Shown: positions 48,635 through 59,571 of the stretch, piece by piece | How the letters are laid out: each line of letters begins with the position of its first letter | Numbering within the stretch: the first letter of the stretch is position 1 | From: Prostheceraeus crozeri | Taxonomy: Eukaryota > Platyhelminthes > Polycladida > Euryleptidae | Assembly (NCBI GenBank): GCA_907163375.1 | Contig: CAJQUW010004458.1 | Coordinates: forward strand, 62,001 to 126,000 | DNA length: 64,000 bases | Reading direction: 5' to 3' | Made by a program: the position numbers and the translations under genes | The notes under the pieces: generated by a model | Database searches by the model: none | What the model was told of the DNA's origin: nothing | The model's input: the letters and a program-made list of their open reading frames with translations, nothing else

Positions 48635-49676
48635 TAGTTTCATATCATGTGCATCAATTATATCTGTACTTAAAATGTACATTTACATCATATATCATTT
48701 TGAAAACTTGCACGACTTATGGGACAATCTGTATATTAATAGTGCTTATGTAGTGCACTATTATAGTGCTAGTGGACCCACACATGTAAATTGGCATGTA
48801 AACGAAGAAACAACTAGCTTGTCGGATACATGTTTCGAGGCAGATAGTGCGTGTGTATGAGATTTTGCGGAAGCTCACTCAGTTAACTCGTGTAAATGTG
48901 GCCTCATGATGAGTGGTTGGAATATTAGCTTGAATGAGTGCAGAAAATAAATTTGAGTTTATAAAACTGATTTTCAAATTAATCTTCTACCCATAAACAT
49001 CAAAATTCTATCACACTATCAAAGTTACTTTTTACTCTTCTTTTAGTCTACTCAAGAGTAGGCAGAAAGACAATTTGAGTGAATGCAAGATAAGTTTGAG
49101 AGGATATAAGGTTAATTTGACCGGCGAAAAGTGAAGAATATCATACTAATGTAAATGTAAACTTTTAAATTACTGATATCAAACAACGCATTGTATGTGG
49201 ATGACTAGTTTTGTTTGCATTGTACATGAGGAATTTTTGTCGAAAATAACTACAACTTCACTGCGAATCCAATAACAAACAACTTTGTTGTCATAACTTC
49301 CTAAAAATCGGTTATGATTCCACAAATACTTCACAACCATTTCTATTTGTTCTCACATGTAATGGAATGTTGTTTGACGATCATTTACGGAAAATGCTCT
49401 CTACTCTATAATAGTTCCGAGCAAGCTTGGAAAAAATATTAACCTTCCAACTTTACTTCATAATTGCATTTGTTGTTATTACCACATGACTTCACAGTTT
49501 TAACTAATTGTCGATGGTTTTAGCATTTCAGTTATGCACATAAATGTATCATAATCTGTGATAGACTTCAAATAGCATGAAACAATAATCTGTAGCAGCG
49601 CCAAGGGTTACACACGGTCGCGGTTGTTAACTGTCTGATTTTTACCGTGTTTGCAACCATACCGAAACGTTTATCG
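48635..49676. other. AT-rich stretch without a recognisable gene
   Basis: No domain-bearing frame or repeat was seen. Open frame 48627-48860 is unrecognised. Confidence 0.5.
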
Positions 49677-50506
49677 CATAGAGTAAGTATATTAGGTAGA
49701 GTAGTAACTCAGCATTTATCAAACCCCAATGTGTATTCAGTTTCGATTTCATTAAAATGAACATGAGTCGAGACCTAGTACCACTCTGTGAGATATGCAG
49801 TTTTTACACTTTTGGAGAAATGTAAACGAACTTGACTGATAATGATAACAATGCAGAATAAGGAATAGCATGAGGAATAGTATTCCACAAGTCCTCCATG
49901 TCATGACAACTGGGAGAGGCAATATACTTTGTTAAATTAGCAATTCGATAGGTTACCGTTAAAGCTCAGCTTTATTAGAATAAGATTTTCTTATGCGTGA
50001 TCATATCACAAACTGCCACTGAAAGAGCAAAACATCGTAATCAAAGAAGCTGATCACAATGAACTTTACAAGATGTAAATGGGTACACATTACTATTCGG
50101 ATTCTAGAAATGAGACCTTGTGAATCATAAAATCATCCCGCTGAAAATTGAATTAAAAACATGACATATTAGCCAAGGAGATCTCAATAAGATCTCAACT
50201 TTTCCTTGAAGACTTGCAGGGACAGGGCTTATGAAATTTCATTGATTATCAGCTTAATTTCCGCTTAATTAAGATGCTTATTAGCAAATATTCATTCCTT
50301 TTGATAACCAACTTGTTTCATGCTACTTATAAAGGTCGTTACTCATGTCGGTAGTATATAAATTTTCCAAAATTTAGCATTTTGAAAACTGCTCAAATAA
50401 TATTTTCGACCACATGATCGTAATCTCCACAGAAAATTTAATCTTTTGATATAAATATTTTCACTGTACACAGACACTTTTTTGAGTCGATATTCTATCT
50501 ACTATA
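49677..50506 (-). mobile_element. MITE-like element, copy 3
   Basis: It starts CATAGAGTAAGTATATTAGG and aligns along its length with copies 1 and 2, in the orientation of copy 2. It retains the middle portion that copy 2 lost (for example CTTTTGATAACCAACTTG). The subterminal right end (TTTTTGAGTCGATATTCTA) is present, but the terminal CCTACTCTATG is not. At that point the inverted end of the Tc1-type element at 50507 begins. No 8-bp duplication is identifiable. Confidence 0.8.
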
Positions 50507-51920
50507 TATACCCATTGACGTAATTAATGAAACAAACTATCATTGGCTGGAATTGAAATTTGTTTCATATTTTTCTCAGGTATGATGCAATATCTCGCTT
50601 TCTATGTATTACCATTCAACACATTAGAGAATGGAGAAAGATCTATGGTGGTCAAATTTCAAATTTTGATATCGATACAACTGTCACAATTGCTTTTACA
50701 AATTGAACATAAACGTGAACTGAAATCCAGCTTTTGTAAAATAGAATGGCACACGATCAGTTCACCAGAGGTATGGCTATTGGAATGAATCGTTGTGGTA
50801 GAAGTTGTGCGAGTGTTGCCGAAGAGCTGCAACTATCGAGAGTCGTTTTTTGGAGGTGGTGGTGTCGATGGAAAGCAGAAGGAGATGTTAAATAGAAGAA
50901 GGGATCTGGTCGACCAAGAAAGTCTGCAGGAAGGACAGACACACGTCTAGTTTTAGCTGCAAAGAGGAATAGATTTGTGTCAGTCCCAAAGCTAGTCGTA
51001 CACTGGAAGAGTGCCTCAAATATAGACTGTAGCGTTCGAACGGCTTACCGAAGATTGCGAGAAGCTGGAATTCAATCGCGACGACCAGCTGTCCTAATTC
51101 CATTGAGTTTTGAGCACAGCAAAAGACGAGTTGCCTGGTGTGACGCCCATCGCTCATGGAATCACTGGCACCATCACTGGCAGAAAGTCTTGTGGACCGA
51201 TGAATCGAGATTCACTCTGGATTTCAATGACGGTCGTGTTAGAGTGCATCGTCTTCCAGGTGAACGTTTTGCCCCATGCTGTATTAAAGAACACGACAGA
51301 TATGGTGGTGGAAGTGTTATGCTGTGGGGTACCATTTGGCATGGCGAACGAACGACAGCAGTCATCATCAAAGGCACGTTGACTGGAGAGAGGTATCTCA
51401 ATGAAATTGTGCTTCCTGTTGTTGCCCCAGTGGTCAGGGTGGAGGATCTCGTTTTCCAAGACGACAACGCAAGACCACATCGCTCCTCGGCTGTCATTGC
51501 CACTGTTAGGAGATTGAACATTCAAACCCTTGACTGGCCTGCACGCTCACCTGACCTGTCACCCATTGAACAAGTCTGGGACGAGCTTGGGCGGCGAGTG
51601 AGAGACCGCTATTCACTTCCACCAGTGTCCCTGAAGATTCTCTCTGAAAGACTGACAGAGCAGTGGCTTCTCCTTGAAACATCCTTCATTCAGAAACTTT
51701 GTGAATCCATGCCATCTCGGATTACTAAATGTATTGGAGTTAGAGGGGGGCACACGCGCTATTAAAGTTGAATCTACTACATGCGTTGTTTTTCTGTGCT
51801 AGCGACTTGGTGGAGATTGTGACTAAATTATCAAGGTATCATACATACATGTACATACACCAGTCAAAAATGAAAGAAGTTAAAGAAGTAAATGTTTTAA
51901 AAATTTTGTCAATGAGTATA
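50507..51920 (+). mobile_element. Tc1-type DNA transposon next to MITE copy 3
   Basis: Ends are inferred from the inverted pair TATACCCATTGAC (50507-50519) and, inverted, TATACTCATTGAC (51908-51920), 12 of 13 matching. The resulting 1.41 kb fits Tc1-type elements and encloses one transposase frame. TA dinucleotides occur at both edges. The left edge lies exactly where MITE copy 3 loses its terminus, suggesting insertion into the MITE. Boundaries are less certain than for the 25 kb element. Confidence 0.6.
50746..51765 (+). pseudogene. Tc1-type (DD34E) transposase with one stop
   Basis: This is a 339-codon frame counted from ATG at 50746, interrupted by a single in-frame TAG at codon 50 (50893-50895). 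From codon 51 to the end it is fully open. The N-terminal helix-turn-helix reads SCASVAEELQLSRVVFWRWW, followed by a GSGRPRKS AT-hook-like linker and a second HTH with SVRTAYRRLREAGIQSRRP. The catalytic core is LWTDESRF, FQDDNARPHRSS and SPDLSPIEQVWDELGRR, with 34 residues between the last two acids. The GC content is clearly higher than in the flanks. It is not closely similar to the 25 kb Tc1-type protein, so it is a separate lineage. Long antisense frames here are shadows. Confidence 0.9.
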
Positions 51921-52014
51921 TTTTTACTCCATGGTTCATCGATCATAACTTCGTAACGGAGATATTTCTAAAACTCAGATTACTGTTGGTATTGTACAGT
52001 CCGGACACCAGCTT

Positions 52015-52300
52015 AAGTTTTTTCCATGGAACGAGACCGAAAATGAGACTTTCACAGACCCATGAATATCCTGAGAATACTGCGAATTTGTGTCTTTGTC
52101 GAATTGGTCCCCTGTTTTTTCTCTTGTCAGAAGGAATCAAAGGGAACACAATGTGCATCAATCCAATGTGAAACACACTGCGTCTTTCGGCGGCAAAATT
52201 ACATTTGTATGCATTTTCTGTGATGTGCTTTAAGTGAGCAGTGTAAGTTTTAGAGTCATAGTTTTGGTATGAAATGTCCTTAGGTCATCATCCATCATGT
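52015..52300 (+). repeat. Dispersed repeat family R1, copy C
   Basis: The best-preserved copy. It aligns with the reverse complement of 1781-1920 over its first 150 bp and with 5480-5700 in two blocks (GAGACCGAAAATGAGACTT and TAGAGTCATA). Open frames on both strands (51943-52176 minus, 51986-52171 plus) have no recognised domain. Confidence 0.6.
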
Positions 52301-55300
52301 TCATGTGTCATTATCATGCTTCTGATCGTTTATGTATGCAAAATTGTGGTTGACAGCATTAGGTTTCGGCAGAAATTTATACAAGTGCTGTGTTTCTCGA
52401 TTTTCAGGTGCTCACCAATCTAAATGGGTCTAGCTTCACAGACTTGAACATGACTTAACAAGGCTGAATTATTGACGGTCTAGAATATGCATGTTTATGG
52501 CAAAACATACAATTACATGCATATCATGAAGTTTTAAGTCATTGATGTAACGAAGTATGTGAGTGACACTTATCATCACCATCATCGTTCGCCGGCGCCA
52601 CCACATACAACATTAAGTCATTGAGGCGTATTGTAGGTAGTCAAACTTGGCTGATATTTTTAGATATAATCAATTAACTGGTATCAGTACAGCAAAATTC
52701 AGTCAATTGCAATTATTAGCAATTAATTGCTACTCATTTCCTACCATGATTTCAACTCGCAGCTGATGCATTGGAAATGGAAATGACATTCTGGAGTTTT
52801 GTAAAGCGAATTCGGGAAAAGTAGGTCAATGAATATTCTGAAATTAATTCTCTTGGAGGCAAACTTAAAAGTAATAGGAATTTTTAAAATGAAAATGTTG
52901 TCAGGTTGTGTTGACGATTCTATTTAATTTTCTCTACTTAAGATGTATTTGATGGAAATGTTTTAATATATGGATAGATAATTTTTTGATATCTAGTCAG
53001 GTGAATAAATGCATTATGTTTGGAAAACAACATTTAGAAATTATTTTTTCAATAAATTGTGAAAGTCTTTCAAAGAATGCTTCAATCAGTGATTAATTGC
53101 TTGACCAAATGCTTTTCGGAGAACCATTCACATCCTCCTGAAGCAGCAACGTTTGATACTAGTCAATTGTTTCATTAATGATCTCATAATTATGTAATTG
53201 TAATACATGTTTAGTTCATTCTGCAGATAGGCCTATAGGACGACTGGTCATTACAGCTTCCTAAAATAGTTTTTAGATAATTATCAAATAATCATCTTCT
53301 CTCTAATATAAATTGGAAATAATAAGGAAATACGTAGCAGATAACAATTATCATTTTGCTTCTGTAAATGTGATGTCTCTGATTTTCCGCTACTACTTTA
53401 ATAGCCAGTTCTCCATCCCGACTAGTGCGCACCCTCTCATGAAAATTACTATTGTAAATCATTAGCTTGCCTGCAGTTTGTATAGCGTAAAACGCCAATT
53501 CCGTTATTCATCGTCAAATAAAATCCCATTAGTTGTGAGAATAAACAGACACGGGAATCAAATATTTGTGGAATGAAGACAATTTCTAGATTTCAAATTT
53601 TGTTCAATGCATAACATGAACGCCAACAATGTTCTGTAAATTCACGCTTTTAGCTGTTCCGCAAAGTGCTAGTGTTGATTGATCTCTTTGAATTAGCTAA
53701 ACGTTTATAGCATACAAACTTTTTTTAAAAAATGCTTACCATGATTTTACTCAATTTGCAGTCCAAAGCACAATGACAAGAACGTTTGGTTTTCATGCAT
53801 GAAATTTAGGTCCGTTCATCGTGAGGTTTTCGCTAATATAATGCATGTTATAGCCAGAGAATGCTCTCGGATCATAGCTGCAGCAATTATCTCTTATACG
53901 GAGGGGCTCATAATATATTCTAAGATTTCCTTCTCGAAACGCTTCAGTTCAAAACGCAACAATGAACATAATAATATAGCGTTCACCTAATCATCCGAGG
54001 CCAAAAATATGGACAAGAATATGCATATAGGCTACAGGTATATACCGGGCAAAGGTGCGGAGAGTCGGTAAATATATTAAAAATGAGAGCTAGCTTTCAA
54101 GAATCTGGTCTCATCTACTGTGACAATATTACCTTGCAGTTCGAACCACTCGCATTGCTAGTCGTGAACTGCCGACTGATCCTGACCACGCATACAGGTA
54201 TTGCATTGTGCGAGACTGATCAGAAACATAAAAGCACGAACTATGCCATTTCCAGAGCACAAACAATTCAGCTGTACTCATTTAGATTCATGGAGATTTA
54301 AAGGGAGGAGGTCGACATGGTGACCAAAGGAAAAATATCGAAGTTGACATGTCTCTTAGAGCCACCTCTCGGTCCACTGTTGGTGGAACATTCTCGCACT
54401 GAGTGGAACTGCGCAACGTTTCATAATACGTGAAACAGGACAGGCACAATAGCACTGTGTTCAACAGCAGAATGCATCTGCCCTTTTTGAAAAACTCTGC
54501 ACATTGTGAGCGTTCTTTATTTTTTTTCTGAAACTTTACGCGTTCTGAATTCTGCCGGTTGAGTTCCAAATCTCCCTCTTCTTCGCGACATCACTCATTG
54601 ATGGCGATTTGGAATAACTTTCATAATTACGTTTAGAGTAATAAAATTCATAGTTGAACAAATATCACCATTGTTAATTTCTTTTATATTCAACTCACGG
54701 ATATATTCGGTAGTTGTTGACTTCAGACAACAGAGCACTTTGCCAATAATTAGAACGAGCAATGCCATCAAATTACAAAGGAAATTCCATGAAAGTCTTC
54801 CTTTTAGGTTTTCTGTTACTTGAATTCGCTGATTCACGCTGCTCTGAGAAACACAAAATTTGTTTCATTTCATCTCTTTGAGTGTCAAATGACAAAATTC
54901 TAGCAATGAACAGCATGCCTATTATTTATACGCATAATTTTCATGGAAATTGAGTTGTCTCAAATTGCATTGCACACGAAATGGAGCAGTTTGCTTCTAG
55001 GCATGTTGGCCCACTGTTATTATATTCCCAACCCCAATCTGAAAATGCACATCAGAAAACCTTTGTTGCCTAACTTCCCCGAGCAAAAAGAGAGACAAAT
55101 AAATTCTTCTAGATGCCACAGGTTAGATCTTTAAATCAGATTGAGTCATAGCAGCGACATGCAGATGTAAGGCGCTCAGTACATACGTTAAGAAATGTAA
55201 GATGAAATGCACATGAAGGAAAAAGAAAAAGGCTGTTATTTTATATCAATGCTGGGGGTAATAGTAATCAACCTTAGAATGTCCGCCCAGAAAACTAAGT

Positions 55301-55502
55301 GGTGGGAAAAGTGACAGAAAACACAAATGTGCAACAATAGTATTGCACTATACATTTTCCGTCCATTTATTTTACCAGCCGGAAATTGCATTATTTTTCC
55401 ACTTTTTTCAATCGAATACCATTACTGCTGATGTAATAAGTATTTCTACTTTTAACTACGTCAATGGCATAAACAATCAAGCTTTTGACTGTCTTTAATT
55501 TA
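52301..55502. other. AT-rich stretch, mostly featureless
   Basis: AATTG-rich words at 52668-52735 resemble the repeats at 30.1 and 31.2 kb. A 45-bp word at 55099-55146 (containing TTCTAGATGCCACAG) recurs in direct orientation at 57083-57129. The minus open frame at 54569-54288 has one hydrophobic stretch but no recognised family. Confidence 0.45.
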
Positions 55503-56225
55503 TCCGACTCCGACTCCGGGGGTTGATAAGACTCCGGCTTCGACTGCGGGTGGCCAGTATACAAAGCCTAGTTTTTTGAAACATTAACTTGTAACCTACA
55601 TCATAGATCACTTTAAGCTTACCTGAACCTATATTTAGTAATCATTTCTGTATCAATGATCAATCATTTTCGATGAAAGTTTATCAGATGTCGCATTAAG
55701 TTGGATGCATGCGACTTGGCTCCTCCGATCTTCTTGATGTGTGCTTCACACAGTTTTTCTTCAGTCTCTACCAGGCAGGAAAATCCCCCATCCTTCTCCA
55801 AAAAGTATGAGTACACTTTCGATCCTAATATGCGCTTTAGAGGAGCCATCACACACGATTAAAGAGTAAGAAAAAGTAAGAGGTAATGTTCTCAAACAAA
55901 CCAGAATTTAATTTTTGTGTCTGATGTGACCTTTGGAGCGCAAGTTTGATCGAGGCTAGGAAGGCTTGTCTTCTCTACTAAATCGCCGAGTGAAAAGACA
56001 ATAATTTTTTTCACTATCACGGTTCATTCCCTCAACTATTACCAGCTTTGCATGCAGCAGTGTCTCTGTACTTTTGTTTGACGGAGAAAGTTGACATCAA
56101 GACAGTGACAGCTATGCACGAAGATAAATAATTTGTTTGTATTATATTTCGGGTCTAGTTATAGGCCGGAGTCCGGAGTCCCATCATTTGATAGGACTCA
56201 GGGACTCCGACTCCGACTCCGCATC
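55503..56225 (-). mobile_element. Possible hAT-derived fragment with BED finger
   Basis: Two GACTCCGACTCCG-containing blocks (55503-55545 and 56165-56225) flank a 660-bp interior that encodes only a BED-type finger. Such fingers are the N-terminal DNA-binding domain of many hAT transposases. No catalytic domain is present. The flanking blocks may be remnants of element ends or independent simple repeats. Confidence 0.45.
55664..55852 (-). pseudogene. BED-type zinc finger fragment
   Basis: A 62-aa frame reads SKVYSYFLEKDGGFSCLVE followed by GGAKSHASNLMRHLINFHRK. This fits the BED finger pattern (aromatic start, Cys pair region, A-x-x-L-x-x-H-L-x-x-x-H), although only some of the expected Cys spacing is clear. 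The initial Met-Met-Ala-Pro lies at a plausible start. BED fingers occur in hAT transposases and in host ZBED genes derived from them. The absence of downstream catalytic sequence suggests a truncated element or an isolated exon. Confidence 0.55.
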
Positions 56226-57904
56226 CATGTCTTCAACATTATGATTTCATGAAACTTCCTCCTCGCTTTATTCCTGACAATCATTTATTGCTCCATTTCA
56301 GCGGTGTCTACTTCAGTTATGGGTCGAGTAACAGCAACTCGGGTCCGAAGGATGTTTTCCTCCTTGACGCCGTGACATCTTTAGACATATTTGTCGGCAG
56401 CATGCTGAATTCTTGGTTATATTTTAAGTCTTTTCATCCGCCCATCTGGCAGCTCTTGGATAGACAATAGGATTACTGGTTCTCTCGTCCTTAATCTACT
56501 CTGTCTGCGAATAAGAACTTCAGGCATCTATCATCCATCTTACATCATACTCATCAATGAGCTCAATGCGGGTTTGCAATTAAATAATGTCTTGTTCTAG
56601 CGCTGTGCCTGAAATGATGCTTCAAACGTCGTGGCCAATTTAATCCTGATTCATGCACGATGTTCCATGAATGCACTTTTAGAGACTAATATCCTAACAC
56701 CATTGAAGGACAATATAGCTGGCAATATACAATGTCAAAAGCAATGTTTGTCCATTATGTATTAGTTTGCATGAGTTAACATATACAGCATTTCATTATC
56801 TTTTAAAAGCAAAAGCCAAAAATAAGAAATAAAGAAGCAAACAACTCTCTGATAAAATTGCATCAAAACATGACTTTAAATCAACCAATGCCGTCAGCAT
56901 TGGCTGTAACAAACATTTTTAAAATGTTATGATGATTTTCAAAATGCGAGGGTCAATTTGAATTCAAACACATTTTTTGCTCCACTTCGATTCCTTTCCT
57001 CATATCCATCAAAATGCACACAAAGCGTTCAGATAATCATCAGTCATGGACTGATTGACGTGATTATGTTAATTATGCAAAATAATTTCTTCTAGATGCC
57101 ACAGCTAAGATCTCTAAATTCAGTTTCTAGGTCAATTAAATCTAGATCCACTTTTCACAATCTTGCAATGAATATACAGAATTATGCATGCACGAATAAT
57201 AAACTCAGTCTACAGCATGCTGTACGCTCGTATAACAGCGTATATTGTTGATATCCAAATTATACCTGTAAGCCACTTTGCATACGGCACATGTACGTGA
57301 TCAGCTTTAGTTAGTGATAGAAAGAATTTTTTGGATTGCTGCGTCTATTGTCAATGTACCATATGCAGATGATAGACAAGTTGCAAATTTCAGAATCCTT
57401 TTTCCAAAGATTATGAAATTTTAGAAGCATTTGTCATTTAGAGGAGTTTTTTCAGAAATGCATCGTCATACGCTTTGTTGGCAGTATGTAGTCAAATGCA
57501 CTTTTTTTATAACTATTGGCGATATTACTATGTAACTATTGAAGCGACATTTCACCTGGGGGATTTAATTTTTTGTACAGATTGCAATGCATGATAACAT
57601 GAGCAAGCGTTAATCTTTTTTCTTTCAAATGTTACTGACGCCATTGAATGCAATAAGTAAAATGAGTTTTATGGATGTGCAGCAACTGAATGTTGCATAT
57701 GCCTGTATTCTGAATTCCCTAATTTGATATTTAAAGGAAAACAGATTTGCATAAATCGGAAATGCATCATTATAATGTCCATCAAATCTTAAAAAATGTC
57801 GGTGTGTCTTGTCAATCGTGGCCAAGTTTGAACCAGCGACTTTGAAGGCAAAGGACATGCAAGTACACGGAGACGTGCAAATCTAGAAGTCAAGGTACCT
57901 ATCA
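56226..57904. other. AT-rich stretch without a recognisable gene
   Basis: It includes the second copy of the 45-bp word noted at 55.1 kb. A pol III B-box-like word is present on the minus strand at about 57825-57840 (CTGGTTCAAACTTGG). The open frame at 56249-56470 is unrecognised. Confidence 0.45.
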
Positions 57905-57985
57905 GGCCATTAGCTCAGTTGGACGTCAACACATTATGCATGCAACTTGATAAACTCAGCGTTTAAGAGTCAGCTGTGACCACAG
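57905..57985 (+). repeat. tRNA-like fragment or SINE head
   Basis: GGCCATTAGCTCAGTTGGA matches the start and A box of tRNA genes very well (TAGCTCAGTTGG). A weak B-box-like word follows about 50 bp later (GCGTTTAAGAGTC). It cannot fold as a proper tRNA, so it is a pseudogene or the head of a tRNA-derived SINE. Confidence 0.45.
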
Positions 57986-59312
57986 TTTAGTAGCTAGCGG
58001 CTAACTCGTGTCTCGGAATCAATGCGAATCAATCAAATTGCAATTTAGTGCTATTTTCTTCGACGCTAAAAATCAATTATGATAAACCAAATCCAACTTT
58101 TCATTTTCATAGCAATGGTACAGGGTGCGGCATAAAAATGTGGCTAAATTTTTATGTAGCATAGCTTTCTAATTGCCGGGTATCCAACAGAAATGATCAA
58201 ATAATGTCTATTTTGAAGCCAATACACATCTTTAGTATCACAATCAACATTGCAATGATTGCATTTGAGGATGAGAGTATAATGTACAGTACATGCAAAG
58301 CAGAAAAACTAAAAACCCAAAAACTAGGTGAAGAGAGCAATTTCTGAAAGGATTAGTTTACAAAAATTCACTTAAATGGTGATCATCATGGCGAAGTCTT
58401 ATTGTTGCAAATGATCACACAACATCAGCTGGGTAATGACTGGATCAGCCTCCAGCAATCACGCATTGTAACGGAACGCCAGAAATATCGAATTTTCCGG
58501 TTTCATTTCTTCCAAAGTTTCCACGTCTCTTCCATGCTAAACCCCAGACATTTATATTTACTGCTTCCAATTCTTCACTTAAGTGATGTCATCATGCATT
58601 TAACATGATTGCATTCGTATAGTTAAACGGCTCGGAATATAATTCAGATAGAGATTGTTGAAAATACATGGAAATTACATATTGCCTGTTGCTATGTTCG
58701 TTTTATGTCGCGGAAAAAAGTTACAGTAGCTGCATCCAAATGAATGAAGACGCTAAATATGAGGCATGATAATCCGTCCATTTTGTGACTTCGAATGCAC
58801 TATTTGTAATTAAATACTGACAGCACTACTTATAAAGCTGCTATGAATAGTGCTTGTTAAAATATATTGATCTGGTGCTTTAAGAATATTCCTGTTATTC
58901 AAGCAATGAAACTTGCAAATAGATGCTGCTGTGGATGATTGATCATATTAATTATAACTTCATATCAGTGATTTTCAACTGATTAAGAAATTGACAAAAA
59001 TTGAACCGTATATTATTACACCGCACATGTCAAGAGAAATTTATTCTCATTTATGATTTCCTATTAATATGGCACATAAGGAAAATATGCATTTATTCAT
59101 GTATATATAGCGAAGCCCCGATAACTAGGGTTCCCTGATGGTTCCTTCATATTTTGCAGCTAATTTGTATTCAATAGTTTGTGAATTTATGAACAACATT
59201 CATGAATAACATGAGATACTTGTATAATGTGATTGCTGAGGCACGGAATTTTATGTAGATAAAATGTCTAAAATATTTACTTTTTATGTAATAATAATTC
59301 TTATAATATGTA
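57986..59312. other. AT-rich stretch without a recognisable gene
   Basis: The word CAGGGTGCGGCATAAAAATG at 58113-58132 looks like a transposon terminus, but no partner end was confirmed. No gene. Confidence 0.45.
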
Positions 59313-59571
59313 CAAGTTTTTCCATTCAGATTCACGTTTATTTCAAGCAATTTCGTTTTAGTGCAAGCAATTTCTACTGTTGCAGTTATTTTAACCAGAT
59401 TCATTAATAGATCAAGCAAAGTTGTAAATAATCAACCAATTTCGTGCACATGTTTGACAAGTAGTTATTTCAGCCAATTTCGTTATAAGTAAAAGCAAAT
59501 TATTAAGAAAACAACCAAATTCATTTAAACCAAAAACACATGATACATGTATGTACTCGTACTCGTACATT

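Noticed and set aside
51154-51525. Two long minus-strand frames over the Tc1-type transposase
   Set aside because: Shadows of the GC-richer plus-strand transposase frame, which has all catalytic motifs.
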